DNA from: an uncultured Solirubrobacterales bacterium
Lineage (GTDB): Bacteria; Actinomycetota; Thermoleophilia; Solirubrobacterales; Solirubrobacteraceae
Assembly: GCA_903953065.1 (NCBI GenBank)
Contig: CAJBIG010000088.1
Location: 1-6,566 of the forward strand
Reading direction: 5' to 3'
DNA: 6,566 nt
Part shown: positions 1-6,300 of the stretch, in pieces
How the letters are laid out: each line of letters opens with the position of its first letter
How positions within the stretch are numbered: position 1 is the stretch's first letter
Notes under the pieces: model-generated
What the model saw: the letters and a program-made list of their open reading frames with translations, nothing else
What the model was told of the DNA's origin: nothing
Database searches by the model: none
Made by a program: the position numbers and the translations under genes

Positions 1-1361
1 ACGCCGACGATCCACCACTTCCCTTTCAGCGCTGGGATTAGGCGCACTGCGATAGCCGCCAGCACAACCCAAGCGACGGCGTAGGCGGTGTGGCCGGATG
101 GGTATGAGGAACCGGCTGCCTCAACCAGCGCTCCCGGCGGGCGCTCGCGATCGAGTAGGTGCTTGCCGAGCTGGACCGAGCCGAAGGTCATGATCATCCC
201 GGCACCGAGCACAAAGGCCTCGAGCCAGTGGCGACGGATAAGCAGCGCGACCGTGACTACGGCGACGAGCGTGAACATCAGCAGCGGCGCTCCCAGCGTC
301 GTCAAGACTTCCGCCACAGCCGTGACAGTCGGGTTGTAGAGATCAACTGCCCAGCCTTGAACCTGCTCGTCGATCGCTCCAAAGCCGCGCTCAGCGATCA
401 CAATCCAGTAACCGAAGTAGGCGAATGTGCCGACGGCAACAAATGTCAGCAGCGTCGTCAGGTCAAGGCCGGTCGTGCCGGGCGTAATCCGCGCGATGAA
501 GAAGCGCAGCGGCCCCTGCGCCCAGCGCACGAGCGGCTGCAGGAAGCGCAGCCCCGGGCGATCGAGCGCGGCAAGCATCTTCTGTTCAAGCGCGTGGCGG
601 TTCTCTTCCTTGCTCAGGTGGCGCACGACCCAGACCACAGCGACGATTACGCTGATCGCGATCCCGAGCCCCAGCGCACCCTCCTTCGCAACCTTCAGAA
701 CGGTTGAGAAGCTCTGCCAGAAGATGTAGCCGAGCATGATGAAGGTCGTCGCCCAAAGCCCGGCGCCAAGGATGTCGTAGGGCAGGAACTTGCGCAGCGG
801 CATTCCGCTCGATCCAGCCAGGAATGGTGCGACGGCGCGGACGATGCCAACAAAGCGGCCGATGAAGATCGCCTTGCCGCCGTGCTTGTCGAAGAACTTC
901 TCAACCATCTCCAGCCGCTCGGCGTTCATGCCAAAGCGCGGACCATTCTTGACGATGAATTCGCGCCCCAGCCGCCGCCCGAGTTCATAACTGACGAGAT
1001 CACCGAGCGCCGCCGCAAGCCAAGCGACCCCGATCAGCGTGACGAGCGAGATCACGCCCTGCCCGGCGACGACGCCACCGACCACCATCGCAGTCTCTCC
1101 TGGAGCTACCAAGCCAACAAACGCGCCTGTTTCAAGGAACGCAAGAACGCCGACGAGCAGGTAAGTCCAGTTTCCAAGCTTTGAACCAACGCTGGTCAGC
1201 AGCTCTTCGAGGTTCGGCAGCACGACGAGGCCGCTGGCGTAGACGCAGAGGCCGATGATCGCGAGAATGCCACCAATAATCAGAGGTAGCTCGAGCTTCT
1301 TTCGTCTGTTGATCAGAAAGAAGGCCAGTGCGGCGGCGCCGATCAGCGGTAAGACCTTCAC
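1..1361 (-). CDS. DedA (VTT) - PAP2 phosphatase fusion membrane protein, C-terminus beyond the window
   Basis: The visible 453 codons hold two membrane modules. Residues about 60-250 are a DedA/VTT domain. E77 and E89 (in APGE) and R169 and R175 (in GRFVGIVRAVAPFLAG) match in spacing the two acidic and two arginine residues known to be needed in E. coli YqjA. Residues about 250-298 form a basic, probably cytoplasmic linker. From about 299 a PAP2 domain follows, with motif 1 K400-x6-R407-P408 and motif 2 PSGH at 421-424. Motif 3 (SRxxxGxHxxxD) would lie past the left edge. Hydrophobic stretches lie near 3-17, 25-49, 65-85, 92-120, 193-215, 226-247, 299-323, 356-375 and 425-444. Known family roles are lipid-carrier flipping for DedA and lipid (pyro)phosphate hydrolysis for PAP2; undecaprenyl phosphate recycling is my inference. 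The GTG start overlaps the ispE stop as GTGA and has GGAG 7 bases upstream. This combined architecture is known in actinobacteria. Domain calls are firm, substrate is not. Confidence 0.93.
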   Translation of the reverse strand, partial: MKVLPLIGAAALAFFLINRRKKLELPLIIGGILAIIGLCVYASGLVVLPNLEELLTSVGSKLGNWTYLLVGVLAFLETGAFVGLVAPGETAMVVGGVVAGQGVISLVTLIGVAWLAAALGDLVSYELGRRLGREFIVKNGPRFGMNAERLEMVEKFFDKHGGKAIFIGRFVGIVRAVAPFLAGSSGMPLRKFLPYDILGAGLWATTFIMLGYIFWQSFSTVLKVAKEGALGLGIAISVIVAVVWVVRHLSKEENRHALEQKMLAALDRPGLRFLQPLVRWAQGPLRFFIARITPGTTGLDLTTLLTFVAVGTFAYFGYWIVIAERGFGAIDEQVQGWAVDLYNPTVTAVAEVLTTLGAPLLMFTLVAVVTVALLIRRHWLEAFVLGAGMIMTFGSVQLGKHLLDRERPPGALVEAAGSSYPSGHTAYAVAWVVLAAIAVRLIPALKGKWWIVG

Positions 1362-2266
1362 GCTGTCGCTCCATCGCTGTTGGCATTTGGCATCACTGTG
1401 GGATACCACGGTTCAACAGCGAACGGCGCCGGGGTGCGGCCCGAGAGCGCGAGCGCCGCGCCGCGGGCGCCGTCGAGCTCACCAAAGAGGCCGATCACGG
1501 TTGGGCCTGAACCGCATACAAGCGCCTGCTCGGCTCCGGCGCTGCGCACCTCGTCGAGCGTCCATGCCAGCTCCGGCGCCAGCGATACGGCGGCTGGCTC
1601 AAGGTCGTTGACCAGCAGCTCGGGCGGCGCAAATGCTGCGCCGGCGGCTAGCGCTCCAACCAGCTCAGCTTGGCGCGATTCAAGCTCAGCGATGCTGCGC
1701 GGCAGCGCCAAGCGGTCGGCCTCAGCGAAGACGTTGGCTGTCGAGAGGCCGTGATCCGAGGGCACTACGAGGATTCCGAACGGCGCAGCTTCAGGCAGCG
1801 CGCGCAGCTCCTCCCCCGCGCCACTAGCGAGATAACGGCGCGGCTGCAGCTGCCCGGGAACGTCGGCGCCGAGCTCCCGCGCGACGGCCATCAGAAGCTC
1901 TTCGTCTGATATCCCCGAAACGCGCGAGAGCAGGCGCAGCGCGGCGCCCGCATCAGCAGAACCACCGGCCATCCCCGCAGCGACGGGGATCTTCTTCTCG
2001 ATCTCAATCTGGACCGCAGCGCCGCTCCAGCCACTGGCCTGACGAAAACGAGCAACCGCCTTGTCGACAAGATTCTCACCCTCAACGCCGGGGCAGAGCG
2101 TCCGATCGCCGCTGCTGCCAATCTCGGCCGGAATCAGCTCAAGCGAGTCGCAGAGCGCAACCGGCTGCATCACCGTCACGAGCCGGTGGCGGCCGTCCTC
2201 GCGCAGCGGACCGAGCGTCAGTCCGAGATTGATCTTGGCCGGAGCCAACTCGCGCAGCGCACTCAT
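1358..2266 (-). CDS. ispE: 4-diphosphocytidyl-2-C-methyl-D-erythritol kinase
   Basis: IspE phosphorylates CDP-methylerythritol at the 2-hydroxyl with ATP in the cytoplasm, a middle step of the MEP pathway to IPP and DMAPP. The 302-residue length is normal for the family. The GHMP-kinase signs are in order. PAKINLGL at 9-16 has K11, equivalent to E. coli K10. The glycine-rich ATP loop PVAAGMAGGSADAG is at 94-107. GADVP at 133-137 has D135, equivalent to catalytic D141 of E. coli. NDLEP is at 220-224, and the C-terminal GHMP motif CGSGPT at 251-256. DGRH at 24-27 replaces the more common DGYH, and the stretch after GADVP (GQLQPRR) is unlike the E. coli sequence; both look like lineage variants rather than damage. 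The ATG overlaps the rsmA stop as ATGA, and the stop overlaps the GTG of the DedA-PAP2 gene, so translation is probably coupled on both sides. Confidence 0.96.
   Translation of the reverse strand: MSALRELAPAKINLGLTLGPLREDGRHRLVTVMQPVALCDSLELIPAEIGSSGDRTLCPGVEGENLVDKAVARFRQASGWSGAAVQIEIEKKIPVAAGMAGGSADAGAALRLLSRVSGISDEELLMAVARELGADVPGQLQPRRYLASGAGEELRALPEAAPFGILVVPSDHGLSTANVFAEADRLALPRSIAELESRQAELVGALAAGAAFAPPELLVNDLEPAAVSLAPELAWTLDEVRSAGAEQALVCGSGPTVIGLFGELDGARGAALALSGRTPAPFAVEPWYPTVMPNANSDGATA
1369..1372 (-). promoter_or_regulatory. Ribosome binding site of the DedA-PAP2 gene
   Basis: GGAG on the minus strand lies inside the 3' end of ispE, 7 bases before the GTG at 1361. It is the clearest Shine-Dalgarno match at any start in the window. 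It supports the GTG start rather than an internal ATG, which first occurs only at codon 92. Confidence 0.6.
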
Positions 2267-3117
2267 CGCTGAAGCTCTTCAAGTAGCGCGCGGAACTGGT
2301 CGGGAGAGAGCCGCTCAGCGCGCACGTCGAGCGCAAGCCCGAGCTTCCCAAGCGCAGCGCGGGTGCGCTCGCGGATGTCGTTGCCGCCGTAGCCAGCCGT
2401 TGCCAGAGAACGCGGCAGCGCCTTTCGGCGGTGCGCGAAAGCGGCTCGAACGAGCTTGCGCAGATCATCGGCTGGCGGCGGGCCGGTTCGATCGAGCGTG
2501 ATCAAAACCGAGTCGACGTTTGGAACCGGGTGGAATACGTTGCGCGAGATCGCCCGCGCAACGCGCACCTCACAACTGAGCTGAGCAATCACCGATGGCG
2601 CGCCGTAGGCCTTCTCGCCGGGGCTGGCAGCGAAACGCTCGCCAACCTCGCGCTGGACCATCGCTACCCAGCGCGTCACCTGCGGCAGCAGCTCGACAGT
2701 GCGCAGGATCACCGTCGCCGCAATCCCGTAAGGGAGGTTGGCAACGACCTTTGTCGGCGGCGGGCTCAGCTCGGCTAGGTCGAAGACCATCGCGTCGCCG
2801 ACGTGAAGCGTCGTATTGGGGCTTGAAGAGAGCGCATCCTCAAGCGCCGGCACCAGCGCCCGGTCAAGCTCGATCACATGGAGATGGCCGCAGAGCGGCG
2901 CGAGGTGCTCGCTCAAGACGCCGAGCCCTCCGCCGATCTCGAGCACAACGTCATCCGGCCCGAGCCCAGCCAAACGATCGATCACGCCAAGGATGTTGGA
3001 GTCGATCAGGAAGTTCTGGCCAAGGTCGTGCTTGGGACGAACGTTGAATTCGCGAATCCTGCGCAGGCTCGGCTGAACCGGCAGGTCACCCTCTGTCTCG
3101 GCGACCACGGCGCTCAC
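2263..3117 (-). CDS. rsmA: 16S rRNA (adenine1518-N6/adenine1519-N6)-dimethyltransferase RsmA (KsgA)
   Basis: RsmA uses S-adenosylmethionine to dimethylate two adjacent adenosines in the helix 45 loop of 16S rRNA, late in 30S subunit assembly. From the GTG start the protein has 284 residues. LGQNFL at 32-37 and the SAM-binding loop EIGGGLG at 60-66 are followed by the catalytic motif IV NLPY at 127-130. Then come MVQREVGERF at 153-162, the VFHPVPNVDS motif at 194-203 and HRRKALPRSL at 229-238. The N-terminal extension before LGQNFL resembles the length seen in mycobacterial KsgA. The start is ambiguous: TTG at 3120 is immediately followed by GTG at 3117. I chose GTG because it makes a GTGA overlap with the tatD stop, the same arrangement seen at the downstream junctions. 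No clear Shine-Dalgarno sequence is visible, which fits translational coupling to tatD. Loss of this enzyme classically gives kasugamycin resistance. Confidence 0.96.
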   Translation of the reverse strand: MSAVVAETEGDLPVQPSLRRIREFNVRPKHDLGQNFLIDSNILGVIDRLAGLGPDDVVLEIGGGLGVLSEHLAPLCGHLHVIELDRALVPALEDALSSSPNTTLHVGDAMVFDLAELSPPPTKVVANLPYGIAATVILRTVELLPQVTRWVAMVQREVGERFAASPGEKAYGAPSVIAQLSCEVRVARAISRNVFHPVPNVDSVLITLDRTGPPPADDLRKLVRAAFAHRRKALPRSLATAGYGGNDIRERTRAALGKLGLALDVRAERLSPDQFRALLEELQR

Positions 3118-3863
3118 CAACCGAACAGATCGGCCGCGTTGCGCTCGACCAAGCGATCGAAGCTGGCGTAATCGACGCCTCGCTGCTCAGCTACAAACTC
3201 GGCCGTGTGAACAACGTGCGCGGGCGTGTTGCGCTCGCCGCGGTGCAGCTGCGGCGTCAGGTAAGGCGCGTCGGTCTCAACCAGCAAGCGGTCGTCAGGC
3301 ACGAGCGCGGCAGCGGCGGCAAGTTCGCTCGCCTTTGGGTAGGTGACGTTGCCGGCGAATGAGATCCACCAACCCTCGGCAAGACACTCCTGCAGCCGCG
3401 TCGGCATCGTGAAGCAGTGCAGAATCACTCGGACATCTTTTGCGCGCTCGCGCAGCATCTCGATCGAAAGATCGTCGGCGTCGCGGGTGTGGATGATCAG
3501 CGGCTTGCCAAGTTCGCCGGCGATCTCAATCTGCGCTTCGAATGCGAGCCGCTGATCCTCAAGTGGCGCACCTTCGCGGTACTGGTCGAAGCCGGTCTCA
3601 CCGACGGCGTGGCAGAGCGGGTCGGCGGCCAGCTCGCGCAGCTCGGCGCGGTCGGCGCCGGAGAAACCGGTCGCATTGTTTGGGTGGTGGCCGACGGCAG
3701 CGAAGACTGAATCGAATTCGGCCGCGGCGGCCAGTGCGCCGCGCGAGCTGGAAGCGTCGGTGCCGACAGTGAGGATCTTCGTCACGCCGACTTCCAGCGC
3801 CTCGGCGACGAGCTCCTCGTTCGACGCCTCGCACAAATCGAGATGGGTGTGACTGTCGATCAT
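3114..3863 (-). CDS. tatD: TatD-family metal-dependent hydrolase (putative deoxyribonuclease)
   Basis: This is a 249-residue TIM-barrel hydrolase of the amidohydrolase superfamily, close to the usual 255-265 residues. The metal-site residues are all visible: H5 and H7 in SHTHLD, E89 in GETGFDQYRE, H125 in IIHTRD, H149 in ILHCF and D198 in ETDAPYL. GHHPN at 58-62 and GERNTPAHV at 209-217 are also family landmarks. E. coli TatD and related proteins show metal-dependent DNase activity, proposed in DNA repair or degradation, and some relatives act as D-aminoacyl-tRNA deacylases; the substrate here cannot be read from the sequence. The protein has no signal peptide, so it is cytoplasmic, and the Tat-secretion name is historical. 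It sits 9 bases after metG and overlaps rsmA by 4 bases, the conserved placement in many Gram-positive bacteria. The ATG has no obvious ribosome binding site, but the metal motif begins at residue 4, so an earlier start is not needed. Confidence 0.94.
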   Translation of the reverse strand: MIDSHTHLDLCEASNEELVAEALEVGVTKILTVGTDASSSRGALAAAAEFDSVFAAVGHHPNNATGFSGADRAELRELAADPLCHAVGETGFDQYREGAPLEDQRLAFEAQIEIAGELGKPLIIHTRDADDLSIEMLRERAKDVRVILHCFTMPTRLQECLAEGWWISFAGNVTYPKASELAAAAALVPDDRLLVETDAPYLTPQLHRGERNTPAHVVHTAEFVAEQRGVDYASFDRLVERNAADLFGW

Positions 3864-3872
3864 CGTTGCCGT

Positions 3873-5393
3873 TTAACTCGCATGGTCTGGATCCTTCGGG
3901 AACATTGGCTCAATCTTCTCAATCGCCGCCAGCGAACCACTGCCAAAGGCAGCGGCGGCGTAGCTGTCGTCGCCCGCGCCCAGCGCGGCGAGGAGCTTCG
4001 CGGCGCTGGCCGGAAGCCACGGCGCCAGCAGCACAGTCAGCGCGCGCAGCGCCTCGCAGAGAGTCGCCAGCACGACGTCTAGTTCGTCGCTGGTGGCGTC
4101 ATCCTTGGCGAGCGTCCACGGCGCGCGCTCCTCGACGTACTGGTTACAGCGACGGACGCGCTCCCAAATCGTCTCCAGAGCCTGCGTCACTTCGGCCTTG
4201 TCGATCAGCTCCGCGACCTGCTCCGGCAAGCCTTCAAAGTCGCTCGCCAGTTTGGCGTCAAGAGCCGCCGCCGGGACGACGCCATCGCGGTAGCGGTGGA
4301 CCATCGCGATCGTCCGCGCCGCCAGGTTGCCGTACTCGTTAGCCAACTCGTTCTCGTAACGAGCCTCGAACGCGGCGGCTGAGACCGAACCGTCGGAGCC
4401 GAAAGGCACGTCGCGCAGCAGGTAGAAGCGGAGCGCGTCAGCGCCGTAGCGCTCGATCACTGCGAACGGGTCGAGCACGTTGCCCAGCGACTTGCTCATC
4501 TTCTCGCCATCCATCAGCAGGAAGCCGTGGACGAAGAGGTGGCGGGGAACCGGAAGGTCGGCGGCCATCAGCAGCGCCGGCCAGTAGATCGCGTGGAACT
4601 TGAGGATGTCCTTGCCGATCAATTGGTAGTTGGCTGGCCAGAAGCGCGCAGCCAAATCCTCACCCGGCTGGGCGTAGGTCAATGCCGTGTAGTAGTTCAG
4701 AAGCGCGTCCCACCAGACGTAGATCGTCTGGTCGGGGTCCCACGGCACGGGAATCCCCCAGTCGATTCCGCGGCGGGATAGCGAGACGTCCTGAAGTCCG
4801 CCGGCGAGGAATGAGCGCGCCTCGTTGTAGCGCGTCTTCGGTTGAACAAAGTCGGGCTGGCCATCGAACAGCTCTTCGAGCCGCTCCTGAAAAGCGGAGA
4901 GCTGGAAGAACCAGTTCTGTTCGTTCTCACGAGTGAGCTCAATGTTGTGAATCGGGCAGGTGTTCCCTTCGGCGACTTCCTGGGCCGTCTTGAAGTCGGC
5001 GCAGCGCGGGCAGTACCAGCCCTCATAAGTGCCTTCGAAGACGTAGCCGTTCGCCTTCACCCGTTCGAGGATCTCTTGCACCGCCGCTACGTGCTGCTCG
5101 TCGCTGGTGCGGATGAAGAAGTCGTTGCTTGCCTCAAGCTGCGGCATCAGCGCGCGGAAACGCTCGGCGTTTTGATCGGCCAGCGCCTGCGGCTCAACCC
5201 CCTCTGCGGCGGCGGCCAGCGCGACCGGCTCGCCGTGCTCGTCGGTGCCGGTCAGAAAGAAGACGTCGTCGCCGCGCTGGCGGTGATGGCGGGCGAGCAC
5301 GTCGGCAGCGATCGACGTATAGGCATGCCCCAGATGCGGGGCAGCGTTGACGTAGTAGATCGGAGTGGTTACGTAGAAAGCGGGCCGAGCCAT
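3873..5393 (-). CDS. metG: Methionyl-tRNA synthetase
   Basis: MetG charges elongator and initiator tRNA-Met with methionine in the cytoplasm. The 506-residue protein is a class I synthetase. The HIGH-type motif reads HLGH at 20-23, GTDEHG is at 49-54, and KMSKS is at 298-302. The connective-peptide zinc site is C128-x2-C131...C146-x2-H149, the single-knuckle pattern of the Thermus thermophilus enzyme rather than the double knuckle of E. coli. From about residue 350 to the end runs the helical anticodon-binding domain. There is no C-terminal tRNA-binding (EMAPII/Trbp111-like) domain, so this is a short form. The ATG at 5393 gives MARPAFYVTTPIYYVN, the family's standard beginning. The open frame extends to a GTG at 5423, which would add ten residues with no family support. 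The gene heads the tatD-rsmA-ispE group, separated from the upstream LytM-like gene by 50 bases that hold a possible weak promoter. Confidence 0.97.
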   Translation of the reverse strand: MARPAFYVTTPIYYVNAAPHLGHAYTSIAADVLARHHRQRGDDVFFLTGTDEHGEPVALAAAAEGVEPQALADQNAERFRALMPQLEASNDFFIRTSDEQHVAAVQEILERVKANGYVFEGTYEGWYCPRCADFKTAQEVAEGNTCPIHNIELTRENEQNWFFQLSAFQERLEELFDGQPDFVQPKTRYNEARSFLAGGLQDVSLSRRGIDWGIPVPWDPDQTIYVWWDALLNYYTALTYAQPGEDLAARFWPANYQLIGKDILKFHAIYWPALLMAADLPVPRHLFVHGFLLMDGEKMSKSLGNVLDPFAVIERYGADALRFYLLRDVPFGSDGSVSAAAFEARYENELANEYGNLAARTIAMVHRYRDGVVPAAALDAKLASDFEGLPEQVAELIDKAEVTQALETIWERVRRCNQYVEERAPWTLAKDDATSDELDVVLATLCEALRALTVLLAPWLPASAAKLLAALGAGDDSYAAAAFGSGSLAAIEKIEPMFPKDPDHAS

Positions 5394-5443
5394 CGCGCTG
5401 AACGCTAGCGGGCGCGCAGGCACGCGGTGAGGTCACGGCCAGA
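5394..5443 (-). other. Short intergenic gap upstream of metG
   Basis: These 50 bases separate the LytM-like stop codon from the metG ATG. I see no Shine-Dalgarno sequence, no terminator hairpin with a T-run and no T-box-like leader, for which the space is too short anyway. Only the weak TAGCGT element stands out. Confidence 0.5.
5402..5407 (-). promoter_or_regulatory. Possible -10 element before metG
   Basis: The minus strand reads TAGCGT followed by 8 bases and then the metG ATG, which fits the TAnnnT form of a -10 element feeding a nearly leaderless transcript. There is no convincing -35 hexamer at the expected distance. A six-base match of this kind occurs often by chance, so metG may instead be read through from the upstream gene. 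Confidence 0.25.
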
Positions 5444-6145
5444 TCAGCGCAAGCGGTGGGCCAGAGGCACCGCCGGCGCTGAAGCGTCGCGGCGCCCGCG
5501 GCGCCCGCTCAGCGCAATCCCGGCGCCGATCGCCGCGCCGCTGATGCCAAGCCCGAGCCAGGCCGCGCCCAGCAGCCAAGGGGCAGCCGGTTGGGCTTGA
5601 TCGCCGGCTCGCGAGTGCGCGCGACGGGTCGCTCGCGGCGGCGGGGTTTGGCGCCCGCGCGGCGCCAGTGATGCGACAGGCAAGCCGTCAGGCGACTCGC
5701 CGAAGAGCGCCAGCGGGTCGCGATAGCCATCGCGGTCGCTCCAGCGGCGGGCACCGACACTGAGCAGTCGGCCCGAACCAAGCGAGCCAAGCCGGCGGCC
5801 CGCGACGACCGCCTCGCCGCGCCTGACTTCGAGGCGCAGCAGGCCAAGCTGAGTTGCAGCCAGGTTGCCGCAGCGCAGCGTGACGCCGCGGCGCCCGTCA
5901 GGCAGCCTTCCGGCGAAGCTGACGACGCCGCTGCAGACGGCCCGGACCGTGGCGCCAGGGGCGCCTCTCAGCGTCAGGGTCCGATGCGCACCGGCGCGAA
6001 AGCGATCGCCGCGCGTGAAATCGAAGCGCTCCGCCACGCGATGTTGCTCCAGCGGCCATCGCCACGGCGCCGCCTCGGCCGCGATCGGGCCGGCGAGCAA
6101 AGCAACCGCTGAAACTGCGACCGATCGAATTATCAAAGCTGCCAT
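5444..6145 (-). CDS. Secreted, membrane-anchored LytM/M23-like protein, probably a degenerate non-catalytic peptidase
   Basis: The 233-residue product begins with a signal peptide (hydrophobic core about 4-20, AEA/A site near 23-26). A LytM/M23-like beta domain spans about 28-148. A proline- and arginine-rich linker covers about 150-188, a membrane helix about 190-212, and a short basic tail ends it. The domain call rests on the WRWPL entry, GAPGATVRAVCSGVVSFAGR at 61-80, the VRRGEAVVAGRRLGSLGSG stretch and the GAR...YRDPLALF ending. Active M23 peptidases bind zinc through HxxxD and the second His of HxH. Here the first site reads H54-R-T-L-T58, with Thr in place of Asp, and the HxH region reads L127-L-S129, with no His. 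Only one ligand seems left. C71 and C92 could form a disulfide outside the cell. By analogy with EnvC and NlpD it may regulate another cell-wall hydrolase, but that is inference. The frame extends to a GTG at 6232; I chose the ATG because the signal peptide starts there. Confidence 0.75.
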   Translation of the reverse strand: MAALIIRSVAVSAVALLAGPIAAEAAPWRWPLEQHRVAERFDFTRGDRFRAGAHRTLTLRGAPGATVRAVCSGVVSFAGRLPDGRRGVTLRCGNLAATQLGLLRLEVRRGEAVVAGRRLGSLGSGRLLSVGARRWSDRDGYRDPLALFGESPDGLPVASLAPRGRQTPPPRATRRAHSRAGDQAQPAAPWLLGAAWLGLGISGAAIGAGIALSGRRGRRDASAPAVPLAHRLR

Positions 6146-6153
6146 TGGCGCCG

Positions 6154-6159
6154 AGATTA
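6154..6159 (-). promoter_or_regulatory. Candidate -10 element for the LytM-like gene
   Basis: The minus strand reads TAATCT, 8 bases before the ATG at 6145. The match to TAnnnT is good and there is no Shine-Dalgarno sequence between it and the ATG, so a leaderless or nearly leaderless transcript is likely. No TTGACA-like -35 is visible 16-18 bases upstream. Confidence 0.4.
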
Positions 6160-6200
6160 GGTTCGGGAGGCAGACTTTGAGGCGATCGCGCGAACGCCGC

Positions 6201-6216
6201 TTGGAGCTTGTTCCAA
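6201..6216. repeat. Small inverted repeat in the divergent promoter region
   Basis: TTGGA, six bases, then TCCAA forms a perfect 5-base dyad near the middle of the divergent region. A second overlapping dyad, AGCTT...AAGCT (6205-6220), adds to the symmetry. The size fits a dimeric regulator's operator, but a dyad this short can be chance. Confidence 0.25.
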
Positions 6217-6288
6217 AGCTGCGACAGATCACGCGAGCAGCGTTGCCAACGCCGGTAGCCGGTGCCCAGCGCCATGGCGCGCGGCCGC

Positions 6289-6294
6289 TACGAT
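6289..6294 (+). promoter_or_regulatory. -10 element for a leaderless nucleotidyltransferase transcript
   Basis: TACGAT ends 6 bases before the GTG at 6301, the normal distance from a -10 element to the transcription start. The start codon would then be the first triplet of the mRNA. There is no Shine-Dalgarno sequence before the GTG, and no obvious -35 hexamer. Leaderless mRNAs of this form are common in actinobacteria. Confidence 0.5.
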
Positions 6295-6300
6295 TCCGGC

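Larger units (their letters stand above)
6146..6300. other. Divergent intergenic region
   Basis: This 155-base region lies between the start codons of the LytM-like gene (leftward) and the nucleotidyltransferase gene (rightward). It holds a -10-like hexamer at each end, a small inverted repeat at 6201-6216 and a GCGATCGC palindrome at 6182-6189. In-frame extensions of both genes reach into it (GTG 6232 on the minus strand, ATG 6274 on the plus strand), so its exact limits depend on the start choices. I see no RNA gene. Confidence 0.55.

Noticed and set aside
159..707. Plus-strand open frame of 182 codons in the first kilobase
   Set aside because: It is antisense to the DedA-PAP2 gene, which has clear motifs across the same bases. 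Its product is rich in Arg, Gln and Asp with no recognisable fold.
4842..5408. Plus-strand open frame of 188 codons opposite metG
   Set aside because: It lies wholly antisense to the strongly supported metG, shows no domain motif, and is the type of long shadow frame expected in GC-rich DNA.
5394..5423. Ten-codon N-terminal extension of metG from GTG 5423
   Set aside because: MetRS proteins usually begin just before the FYVTTPIYYVN strand, which the ATG at 5393 provides. The GTG has no better ribosome binding site.
6182..6189. GCGATCGC octamers (also at 6002-6009), resembling the cyanobacterial HIP1 repeat
   Set aside because: Only two copies were noticed in the window. GATCGC-type words are common here through codon use in GC-rich DNA, and the genes are not cyanobacterial in order.
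6146..6232. 29-codon N-terminal extension of the LytM-like gene from GTG 6232
   Set aside because: It would place a charged stretch before the signal peptide and would run through the candidate TAATCT -10 element.
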